A stretch of DNA of 8,287 nt from Sphingomonadales bacterium (lineage in GTDB: Bacteria; Pseudomonadota; Alphaproteobacteria; Sphingomonadales; Sphingomonadaceae): assembly GCA_004292705.1 (NCBI GenBank), contig RDXA01000122.1:1-8287 (forward strand), read 5' to 3'. Below are positions 1 to 6,403 of this stretch, piece after piece. Made by a program: the position numbers and the translations under genes. The notes beneath the pieces were generated by a model. The model did not search any database and was not told the DNA's origin. It saw nothing but the letters and a program-made list of their open reading frames with translations. Each line of letters opens with the position of its first letter. Position 1 is the first letter of the stretch.

Positions 1-192
1 GGCCTCTCCGGCCGCCACCACGCCGCGGTAGACCTCGTCGAATTCGCGCGGTGCACCGCCGAGGGCCTTCGCAAACGCCGAGCCGCCATTCACCTCGGCC
101 CGCAGGTGGGCGACGAGCTCGCGCTGGCGGGTGTCCTCGGCCTCGTCGGCGAGCGAGGTCAGCGCGCGCTCGAGCGGCAGGCCGGAACCGAC
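1..192 (-). other. gspF: GspF-like segment (type II secretion inner-membrane platform protein), possible chimeric join
   Basis: The 64 residues read from base 192 to base 1, in the same frame as the amylase, match the pattern of the first cytoplasmic T2SF domain of GspF/PilC proteins. They show GLPLERALTSLADEAED, then a basic/acidic helix ending HLRAEVNGGSAFAKAL, then PREFDEVYRGVVAAGEA. The last block matches the family's 'FP..Y..MV.AGEASG' signature, which would continue just past the window edge. GspF sits in the inner membrane and links the secretion ATPase GspE to the pseudopilus. The GspF N-terminus (normally some 60-100 residues before this point) is missing and replaced by the amylase. 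The style recalls betaproteobacterial GspF more than sphingomonad GspF, but that is only an impression. The join lies within bases about 172-192, coding VGSGLPL, a string plausible in both families. Confidence 0.75.
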
Positions 193-1140
193 GAAGGACA
201 GCGCAATCGCCGCCTCGTAGGCCGGGCCGTAGATTTGCGAGGCGACCCCGTCCCACGAGTTCTGGTCGTGGTTTTCGGTATAGACCATCCGCATCGCCGC
301 GCGCGGCCAGGTCTCCGACTGCCCGGCATAGTAGCCGCGGATCGGCCCCGCCCCCTCGCCGCTTTTCACGAGGCGCTGCATCGCCTCCTTCCAGCCCCAG
401 CCATAGGTGGCATCGAAGGCGCGGGCGTGAAGATCGCGCTGCTCCCATTCAGCGAGCATGAAGACGGGCTTCACCTTGTCGAGCTCGGCCCGCGCGGTTT
501 CCCAGAAATCGGTGGGGACATAGCCTGCAACGTCGGCGCGATAGCCGTCGATCCCGTATTCGCGCACCCAGAAGGCGAGGCTCTCGGTCATGTAGCGGCG
601 CAGACCGGGCTGGCTGTAATCGAAATCCGCCACGTCCGACCAGTCGGTGCCCGCCGGGCTGGTCAGCGCGCCTTCTGGCGTGCGGGTGTACCATTCGGGG
701 TGGCTCAGCGTCAGCGGATTATCGGTGGCCGAATGGTTGGCGACCCAGTCGAGGATCACCTTCAGCCCCAGCCTGTGGGCCTCGTTCACGAAGGCGCGGA
801 AATCGGCCTCGGTGCCCAGCTCGGGATTGACCGCGCGGTAATCGCGCACCGCATAGGGGCTGCCCAATGAGCCCTTGCGGTTCGCCTCGCCGATCGGATG
901 GACCGGCATCAGCCAGATGATATCGACGCCCATCGCGGCAAGGTGCGGCAACTGCCTCTGCGCCGCGGCAAAGGTGCCCTCGGGCGTGAACTGCCGGGTG
1001 TTGAGCTGGTAGAGCACCGCATCGGCGGTCCATTGGGCATTGGCGATCTCGGTCACCTCGCGCGGGGTGTAGTCCGGCTCGGCCAGCGCCGGCCCTGCCG
1101 CCAGCGCCGCCGCCAGCAGCGCGAGGCCCGCGCGCCTCAC
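1..1140 (-). CDS. Exported GH13 alpha-amylase, truncated and fused in frame to a GspF-like segment (partial)
   Basis: Residues 1 to about 320 are a glycoside hydrolase family 13 alpha-amylase that would cut alpha-1,4-glucans in the periplasm or outside the cell. A signal peptide is visible (residues 1-20, ending PALA before EPDY). The GH13 conserved regions appear in order: DWVANH at 131-136, YRADVAG with the predicted nucleophile D203, MLAEWE with the predicted acid/base E231, and TENHD with the transition-state stabiliser D292. The GTG start at 1140 overlaps the transporter's TGA (GTGA), with GGAG 8 bases upstream, so translation is probably coupled. An amylase of this type should continue after 'VGxGxPL' with a segment like IYNGQE, the last barrel strand and a C-terminal domain. 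None of this is present. Instead residues about 321-380 resemble type II secretion GspF, and the frame is still open at base 1. The catalytic residues are intact, but the barrel would be incomplete, so the fused product is unlikely to be an active amylase. The amylase call is firm; whether the fusion exists in the organism is doubtful. Confidence 0.85.
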   Translation of the reverse strand, partial: MRRAGLALLAAALAAGPALAEPDYTPREVTEIANAQWTADAVLYQLNTRQFTPEGTFAAAQRQLPHLAAMGVDIIWLMPVHPIGEANRKGSLGSPYAVRDYRAVNPELGTEADFRAFVNEAHRLGLKVILDWVANHSATDNPLTLSHPEWYTRTPEGALTSPAGTDWSDVADFDYSQPGLRRYMTESLAFWVREYGIDGYRADVAGYVPTDFWETARAELDKVKPVFMLAEWEQRDLHARAFDATYGWGWKEAMQRLVKSGEGAGPIRGYYAGQSETWPRAAMRMVYTENHDQNSWDGVASQIYGPAYEAAIALSFVGSGLPLERALTSLADEAEDTRQRELVAHLRAEVNGGSAFAKALGGAPREFDEVYRGVVAAGEA

Positions 1141-2594
1141 GCCGCCTGCTCCTGCACCAGCAACGTCGCCGCTGCCGCCAATACGAAGCTCACCGCCGCG
1201 ATCACGAAGGCGTAAATCGCCGCTCCGCCAAACAGGTTGGTCACGAGGAACCCAAGCAGCGTCGCCGCGAGCAGCTGCGGCACCACGATGAAGATGTTGA
1301 ACACCCCCATGTAGATGCCCATCTTCTCGGCCGGAACGCAGCCTGCAAGGATCGCGTAGGGCAGCGAGACGATCGAGGCCCAGGCAATGCCGATGCCGAT
1401 CTGCGGGATCCACAGCATCGCCGGATCGCGCACCAGCAGCATCGCGGCAAAGCCCGCCGCGCCCCGCACCGATCCCATCAGGCTCCACCAGTCGGCCCCG
1501 TCCTGATAGGCGGCGCTCGCCGCATCGCTTGCGCCGAAGTGGTATTCGGTGACCCCGGGCGTGCCGTAGATCCACAGCGCGAACATCGCGAACCAGCTGA
1601 AGAACTGCACCACGGCGAGCTGGCGCATCGTGCGCGGCATGGCGAAGAGGTCGCTCACCACCTCCATGAACCCGCTGTCCTCGCGTCCCTGCTTCCTCAG
1701 CGAGCCCGCGATCAGCTGGATAATGCCAAACCCGGCAACCAGTGCAGCGAGGACATAGATGTCCTTGGCGATCTCGATGGGCCCCAGCATCGCCGCGCCG
1801 CTCTCGCTGCGCGCGAAAGCGACGAGCGCGGCGATGGCGAGGCCCGCGATCACCCACAGCATCCCGCCGCCGGTGAACTGCGCGGCAGTCCGCGCAGCAG
1901 CGCCCGCAGAATTGCGCGGGGTATCGGCGCGGGCGGCCTCAAAGCTGGCGAGCTCTTGCGGAGAATATTCCTTGGTCGTGAACACCGTCCACGCCACGGC
2001 CGCCAGCAACGCCGCCCCGCCAATATAGAAGGACCACTGCACCGTCGCCGGGATTTCGCCCGCAGGCGCGACATTGCTGAGGCCCAGCCAGTTGGTCATC
2101 ACCCACGGCAAGGCACCCGCCAGCACCGCGCCGGTGCCGATGAAAAAGCTCTGCATCGCATAGCCTTTGGTACGCTGGCGATCCGGCAGATTGTCGCCAA
2201 CGAAGGCGCGGAACGGCTCCATCGTGATGTTGAGCGAGGCGTCCATGATCCACAGCATCCCCGCCGCCACCCACAGCGCGGGCGCATTGGGCATCACGAA
2301 CAGCGCGAGGCTCGCGAGCAGCGCGCCGATCAGAAAATAGGGTCGCCGTCGCCCGAAGCGGGGGCTCCACGTCTTGTCCGAAAGATGGCCGATGATCGGC
2401 TGGACGATCAGCCCGGTCATCGGCGCGGCGATCCACAGGATCGCAAGCTCGCCGACATCCGCGCCCAATGTCTGGAAAATACGGCTGACATTGCCGTTCT
2501 GCAGCTCGAACCCGATCTGGATGCCGAGGAAGCCGAAGCTCATGTTCCATATCTGGCCAGCGTTCAGCGCAGGCTTATGGCCGGCTTGCGTCAT
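1137..2594 (-). CDS. MFS sugar transporter, probable maltose/maltodextrin:H+ symporter
   Basis: This is a 485-residue polytopic inner-membrane protein with about 12 hydrophobic segments, the usual size for a major facilitator. It belongs to the branch that includes plant-type sucrose transporters and the bacterial maltose importers found in Caulobacter and Sphingomonadales loci. The N-terminal signature IWNMSFGFLGIQIGFELQN (residues 15-33) and the loop 2-3 motif GHLSDKTWSPRFGRRRPY (69-86) are typical of that branch. A hydrophilic central loop (ADTPRNSAGAAART) separates the two halves. It heads the leftward operon and overlaps the amylase start by 4 bases, so its probable job is to import the oligosaccharides that the amylases release. 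Start choice: ATG at 2594 gives MTQAGHK. A GTG at 2603 has GGAG at a better distance (5 bases), and an ATG at 2621 is also in frame without a good ribosome site. The true start is therefore 2594 or 2603. The substrate is inferred from neighbours; sucrose is an alternative. Confidence 0.88.
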   Translation of the reverse strand: MTQAGHKPALNAGQIWNMSFGFLGIQIGFELQNGNVSRIFQTLGADVGELAILWIAAPMTGLIVQPIIGHLSDKTWSPRFGRRRPYFLIGALLASLALFVMPNAPALWVAAGMLWIMDASLNITMEPFRAFVGDNLPDRQRTKGYAMQSFFIGTGAVLAGALPWVMTNWLGLSNVAPAGEIPATVQWSFYIGGAALLAAVAWTVFTTKEYSPQELASFEAARADTPRNSAGAAARTAAQFTGGGMLWVIAGLAIAALVAFARSESGAAMLGPIEIAKDIYVLAALVAGFGIIQLIAGSLRKQGREDSGFMEVVSDLFAMPRTMRQLAVVQFFSWFAMFALWIYGTPGVTEYHFGASDAASAAYQDGADWWSLMGSVRGAAGFAAMLLVRDPAMLWIPQIGIGIAWASIVSLPYAILAGCVPAEKMGIYMGVFNIFIVVPQLLAATLLGFLVTNLFGGAAIYAFVIAAVSFVLAAAATLLVQEQAA

Positions 2595-2720
2595 GCGTGT
2601 CACGTCCTCTCCCCCGCGCATCCGGCCCTGCCGGAGTGACGCGGCTCCCCGCAGGCTGTAGCATCACGGAATTGTTTCCGAATGGTTCGCCCAGCCTCTG
2701 CCGCGCCAGTCTGGACGCAC

Positions 2721-2734
2721 TGCAAAAATTTGCA
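2721..2734. promoter_or_regulatory. Operator-like palindrome 1 (TGCAAAAATTTGCA)
   Basis: A perfect 6-base inverted repeat, TGCAAA/TTTGCA, with a 2-base centre (AA). Its size and form are those of LacI-family operators, and a LacI-family gene lies in the rightward operon. Being closest to the transporter gene, about 125 bases upstream of its start, it may serve the leftward promoter. Assignment to this regulator is inferred from context. Confidence 0.55.
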
Positions 2735-2802
2735 AGAAACTTTCCAATTTTCGTCGGGAAAATTCGTATTCTTGTCGAGAGTGTTTAATTTAACTACTGC
2801 AT

Positions 2803-2816
2803 TACAAAGCGTTGAA
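2803..2816. promoter_or_regulatory. Operator-like repeat 2 (TACAAAGCGTTGAA), degenerate
   Basis: The weakest of the three copies. It matches the third copy at 11 of 14 positions and keeps the core CAA-N4-TTG dyad. It lies 42 bases, almost exactly four helical turns, from the third copy, so both could be contacted from the same face of the DNA. Taken alone it could be chance. Confidence 0.35.
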
Positions 2817-2844
2817 TTGCCGAATTGGCATCGCGTCGCGGCTC

Positions 2845-2858
2845 TACAAAGATTTGCA
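2845..2858. promoter_or_regulatory. Operator-like repeat 3 (TACAAAGATTTGCA)
   Basis: Matches copy 1 at 12 of 14 positions and has a perfect CAAA-GA-TTTG inner dyad. It ends 46 bases before the amylase start codon at 2905, in the place expected for an operator that blocks transcription of the rightward operon. Confidence 0.5.
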
Positions 2859-2889
2859 AAACGTCTCCCATGGTGTCACAAATGCAGCC

Positions 2890-2897
2890 GGAGGGAG
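2890..2897 (+). promoter_or_regulatory. Strong ribosome binding site for the rightward amylase
   Basis: GGAGGGAG lies 7 bases before ATG 2905. It fixes the start there and not at the in-frame ATG at 2812, which would add 31 residues in front of an otherwise well-formed signal peptide. Confidence 0.8.
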
Positions 2898-2904
2898 TTG
2901 GGTC

Positions 2905-4743
2905 ATGACGCGAATCTTCGTGGGTATTGCTGCTGCGCTTTGGGCAGGGACCGCTTTGGCGAGCGGCCCGGTGGCGGCCGACAATCCGGTTGCCGCCGCG
3001 ATTTCCGAACGCCAGCTTGAGGACGAGATCATCTATTTCGTCCTGCCGGACCGCTTCGCCAACGGCGATCCGCGCAATGATCGCGGCGGCCTGACCGGCG
3101 GCGCCTTCGACCACGGCTTCGATCCCACCCACAAGGGCTTCTACCACGGCGGCGATCTCAAGGGGCTGACCGCCAAGCTCGATTACATCCAGGGCATGGG
3201 CGTCACCGCGATCTGGTTCGCTCCGATCTTCAAGAACAAGCCGGTGCAGGGCAAGCCGGGCGAGGAAAGCGCGGGCTATCACGGGTATTGGGTGACCGAC
3301 TTCACCAGCGTTGATCCGCATTTCGGCACCAATGCCGAATTCAAGGCCTTCGTCGATGCTGCCCATGCGCGCGGCATGAAGGTCTATATGGACATCATCA
3401 CCAATCACACCGCAGATGTGATCGACTATGCCGAGGGCGAAAGCACGGGTTACCGCTATCGCAGCAAGGGCGAATACCCCTTCTCGCGCCGCGGCGGCCC
3501 TGATGGTGCGCCGATCAATTCAGGCTTTGCGGGTGACGACAATGCCGATCCCGCCAACTGGGCCAAGCTCACCGATCCGACCTTCGCTTACAGCCCGGTG
3601 GTGCGCGAGGCCGAGAAAAGCGTGAAGGTGCCCGCCTGGCTCAACGACGTCACACTCTACCACAACCGCGGCAATTCGCACTGGATCGGCGAGAGCAGCG
3701 TCTATGGCGACTTCTCGGGGCTCGACGATCTCGCCACCGAGCACCCCCGCGTGGTCGCGGGGATGATCGACATTTTCGGCCAGTGGATCGACGACCACGG
3801 GATCGACGGCTTCCGCATCGATACCGCCAAGCACGTGAACCCGCAGTTCTGGCAAGCCTTCGTTCCCGCCATGCTCAAGCGTGCCGAAGCCAAGGGGATC
3901 AGGCACTTCCACATCTTCGGCGAGATCGCTTACGAGGAACCCACCGCCACGCTGGCCGCGCAGGTCATGGCCGAAAGCCGCCTGCCCTATGCGCTCGACA
4001 TGGGCTTCGCCAAGGCGGCGCAGATGGTCGCGAGCGGCAAGGCGCCGCCCCGGCTGATGGCGGAATTCCTCCAGCAGGACGCGATCTATCCGGGCGGCGC
4101 GGCCACCGCGCTGGGCCTGCCGACCTTCCTCGGCAACCACGATTTCGGGCGCTTTTCGATGTTCCTGCGCCAGATGAGCGGATCGGATGACGAAGCGACA
4201 CTCCTCGCCCGCGTCAAGCTCGGCCATGCGATGATGTTCCTGCTCCGGGGCGTGCCGACCGTCTATTACGGCGACGAGCAGGGTTTCATTTCCGATGGCA
4301 ACGACCAGTTGGCGCGCGAGGATATGTTCCCGAGCACAGTGGCCGCTTACAACGACAACAACCTGATCGGCTCTGACGCGACCACCGCCGAGAACAATTT
4401 CGACACCGCCCATCCGCTTTACCGCCTGATCGGCGAGCTCGCCAAGGCCCGCAGCACCAGCCCCGCGCTCCGGCGCGGCCTTTCGAGCGTGCGCGCCTTC
4501 GAGGAAGCTGTTCCCGGCCTGCTCGCCATCGAGCGGCACGATCCGGCGACCGGGCAGCGCGTGCTGGCCGTGTTCAACACCGGCGAATCGCCCCTTTCAC
4601 GCACCATCGAGGTAAGCTATCGGGCCACCGGCGTCGCGCCGTTGCTGGGCCAGTGCCCCGCAGCGCCTGCTGCGCCGGGCTCGGTCACGGTCACGCTGCC
4701 CCCGTTCGGCTATGCCGCCTGTATTCTGGAGACCGACGACTAA
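2905..4743 (+). CDS. Exported GH13 alpha-amylase-family glycosidase
   Basis: A 612-residue enzyme of glycoside hydrolase family 13, expected to hydrolyse alpha-1,4-glucans or cyclic/linear maltodextrins in the periplasm or outside the cell. Residues 1-19 form a signal peptide (MTRIFVGIAAALWAGTALA, cut before SGPV). The catalytic barrel starts at IIYFVLPDRFANGD. The conserved regions are DIITNH (163-168), GFRIDTAKH with nucleophile D306, FGEIAYEE with acid/base E340, and FLGNHD with D413. The TAKH after the nucleophile is the form seen in alpha-amylases and cyclodextrin glucanotransferases. A long insert between regions I and II (about residues 170-270) may be domain B. The C-terminus is a short beta domain (about 530-612) and no starch-binding module is evident. 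The start is set by a strong GGAGGGAG. The stop overlaps the next start (TAATG), so the two are coupled. Exact specificity (alpha-amylase, cyclomaltodextrinase or maltogenic enzyme) cannot be read from sequence alone. Confidence 0.92.
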   Translation: MTRIFVGIAAALWAGTALASGPVAADNPVAAAISERQLEDEIIYFVLPDRFANGDPRNDRGGLTGGAFDHGFDPTHKGFYHGGDLKGLTAKLDYIQGMGVTAIWFAPIFKNKPVQGKPGEESAGYHGYWVTDFTSVDPHFGTNAEFKAFVDAAHARGMKVYMDIITNHTADVIDYAEGESTGYRYRSKGEYPFSRRGGPDGAPINSGFAGDDNADPANWAKLTDPTFAYSPVVREAEKSVKVPAWLNDVTLYHNRGNSHWIGESSVYGDFSGLDDLATEHPRVVAGMIDIFGQWIDDHGIDGFRIDTAKHVNPQFWQAFVPAMLKRAEAKGIRHFHIFGEIAYEEPTATLAAQVMAESRLPYALDMGFAKAAQMVASGKAPPRLMAEFLQQDAIYPGGAATALGLPTFLGNHDFGRFSMFLRQMSGSDDEATLLARVKLGHAMMFLLRGVPTVYYGDEQGFISDGNDQLAREDMFPSTVAAYNDNNLIGSDATTAENNFDTAHPLYRLIGELAKARSTSPALRRGLSSVRAFEEAVPGLLAIERHDPATGQRVLAVFNTGESPLSRTIEVSYRATGVAPLLGQCPAAPAAPGSVTVTLPPFGYAACILETDD

Positions 4744-6395
4744 TGGCTACGGCACTGGACGCCGCCGCAACCGCTACCAGCAGCCCGCTGGCCTGGTGGC
4801 GTGGCGCTGTCATTTACCAGATTTATCCGCGGTCTTTCCGCGACACCAATGGCGACGGGATCGGCGATCTTGCAGGCATTGCCGAGAGGCTCGATTACAT
4901 CGCCGATCTCGGCGTTGACGGCATCTGGATCTCGCCCTTCTTCACGTCGCCGATGAAGGATTTCGGCTACGACGTCGCCGATTACTGCGGGATCGATCCG
5001 AGCTTCGGCACCTTTGCCGATTTCGACCGGATCATCGCCAAGGCCCATGCGCTGGGTCTCAAGGTGATTATCGATCAGGTCTATTCGCACACCTCGGACG
5101 AACATGCGTGGTTCAAGGAGAGCCGCAGGGATCGCACCAACCCCAAAGCCGATTGGTATGTCTGGGCCGATGCCAAGCCTGACGGCTCGCCGCCGTCGAA
5201 CTGGCAGTCGGTGTTCGGCGGCTCAGCCTGGCAGTGGGATGGCCCGCGCAAGCAGTATTACCTGCACAATTTCCTCACCAGCCAGCCTGATCTCAACGTC
5301 CACAACGTCGAAGTGCAGGACGCGCTGCTCGATGTCGCGCGGTTCTGGCTGAAGCGGGGCGTCGACGGTTTCCGCCTCGATGCCCTGAACTTCGCGATGC
5401 ACGATGCCGAATTGCGCGACAATCCGCCCTCCGGCCTGCCGCTGGAACTTGTGACGCGCCCGTTCGACATGCAGCTGAAGCGCTACAACCAGTCGCACCC
5501 GGACATTACCCGCTTCCTTGAACGTATCCGCCAGACCATTGACGAATTTCCGGGCCGGTTCACCGTCGCCGAAGTCGGCGGGCCCGAGCCACTGGCGGAG
5601 ATGAAGGCCTTTACCGAGGGCAGGAAGCGCCTCGATTCCGCCTATAATTTCGATTTCCTCTATGCCCCGCAGCTCACCGCGCCGCGGGTTCGCGCTTCGC
5701 TGTTGCAGTGGGAGGGCACGCCCGAGGAAGGCTGGCCTTCGTGGGCGTTTTCCAACCACGATGCTCCGCGCGCGATCAGCCGCTGGACGCGGGACGGCGA
5801 TCTGGCCCGCGCCGCGCGGCTCAATCTGCTGCTGCTGCTCAGCCTGCGCGGCAATCCGATCATCTATCAGGGCGAGGAGCTGGGCCTGCCGCAAGGCGAG
5901 GTCGCCTTCGAGGATCTGCAGGACCCCGAAGCCATCGCCAACTGGCCGCACACGCTGGGCCGCGACGGCGCGCGCACGCCGATGCCATGGGCGGCCAATG
6001 CCCCGCAAGCGGGCTTTTCGAGCGCCAACCGCACCTGGCTCAAGCTTGACCCTGTCCATACCGGATTTGCCGTCGACCGGCAGGCCACGGACCCTGTCTC
6101 GACGCTCGGTTACACGCGCCAAATCTTGGCTCTGCGGCGGGAGTATGCCGCGCTGGTGCAGGGCGATATCGAGCTGCTCGACAGTCCTGAGGACATCCTT
6201 GCCTTCCTGCGCCATGACGAGCGCGGCAGCGTGCTATGCGTCTTCAACCTCGGTGCAGCAACCAACCACTGGAACGCGCCCGGAAGCCTCGGCACGCTGA
6301 ACCTGATTGCGACCGAAAGCAGCACCGCTGGCGGTGCGGTTCCCGCAGCCTTGGGCCCCGGCACGGGCTATTGGGCTGCGGTTGCTGGCGGCTAG
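4743..6395 (+). CDS. Cytoplasmic GH13 alpha-glucosidase (maltase type)
   Basis: A 550-residue GH13 exo-enzyme that should release glucose from the non-reducing ends of maltose and short maltodextrins. It opens with WWRGAVIYQIYPRSFRDTNGDGIGDL, the hallmark of the alpha-glucosidase/oligo-1,6-glucosidase branch (residues about 18-43). Conserved regions are DQVYSH (111-116), GFRLDALNF with nucleophile D213, VAEVGG with acid/base E277, and FSNHD with D340. The DQV-SHTSD and RLD-NF forms resemble the GH13_23 alpha-glucosidases of Halomonas and Xanthomonas, which prefer alpha-1,4 disaccharides. No signal peptide or membrane segment is visible, so it acts in the cytoplasm on imported sugar. The start ATG overlaps the preceding TAA by one base, with GGAGA 10 bases upstream. 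An in-frame ATG at 4653 is inside the amylase gene and is not preferred. Transglucosylation activity is possible in this group. Confidence 0.93.
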   Translation: MATALDAAATATSSPLAWWRGAVIYQIYPRSFRDTNGDGIGDLAGIAERLDYIADLGVDGIWISPFFTSPMKDFGYDVADYCGIDPSFGTFADFDRIIAKAHALGLKVIIDQVYSHTSDEHAWFKESRRDRTNPKADWYVWADAKPDGSPPSNWQSVFGGSAWQWDGPRKQYYLHNFLTSQPDLNVHNVEVQDALLDVARFWLKRGVDGFRLDALNFAMHDAELRDNPPSGLPLELVTRPFDMQLKRYNQSHPDITRFLERIRQTIDEFPGRFTVAEVGGPEPLAEMKAFTEGRKRLDSAYNFDFLYAPQLTAPRVRASLLQWEGTPEEGWPSWAFSNHDAPRAISRWTRDGDLARAARLNLLLLLSLRGNPIIYQGEELGLPQGEVAFEDLQDPEAIANWPHTLGRDGARTPMPWAANAPQAGFSSANRTWLKLDPVHTGFAVDRQATDPVSTLGYTRQILALRREYAALVQGDIELLDSPEDILAFLRHDERGSVLCVFNLGAATNHWNAPGSLGTLNLIATESSTAGGAVPAALGPGTGYWAAVAGG

Positions 6396-6403
6396 GCTCA
6401 GGC

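Larger units (their letters stand above)
2595..2904. promoter_or_regulatory. Divergent control region between the two operons
   Basis: This stretch of about 310 bases separates the two divergent start codons and holds no convincing gene. It is clearly more AT-rich than its surroundings between about 2720 and 2870, as expected for promoters. It contains three operator-like repeats (2721-2734, 2803-2816, 2845-2858) and two other small dyads: CGGAA-N4-TTCCG at 2667-2680 and TGCC-N5-GGCA at 2818-2830. No textbook -35/-10 pair is clear. The best rightward candidate is TTGGCA (2825-2830) with AAAGAT (2848-2853), 17 bases apart, whose -10 is poor. If it is right, the third operator would cover the -10, which fits repression. 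A leftward promoter must lie between about 2622 and 2760 but I cannot place it. Confidence 0.7.

Noticed and set aside
106..870. Plus-strand open frame opposite the leftward amylase (254 codons)
   Set aside because: Antisense to a frame with a signal peptide and four GH13 motifs.
1539..2639. Long plus-strand open frame opposite the transporter (366 codons)
   Set aside because: It mirrors the transporter gene, is rich in Arg/His/Ala/Gly as expected from reading high-GC DNA backwards, and shows no domain.
2812..2904. Upstream in-frame ATG that would lengthen the rightward amylase by 31 residues
   Set aside because: The extension runs through operator-like repeats 2 and 3 and would bury the signal peptide. 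ATG 2905 has a strong ribosome site and gives a clean signal peptide.
3520..4539. Long minus-strand open frame opposite the rightward amylase (339 codons)
   Set aside because: Antisense shadow of a gene with clear catalytic motifs; its composition has no recognisable fold or motif.
5223..6215. Minus-strand open frame opposite the alpha-glucosidase (330 codons)
   Set aside because: Antisense shadow; the plus-strand frame carries all GH13 motifs.
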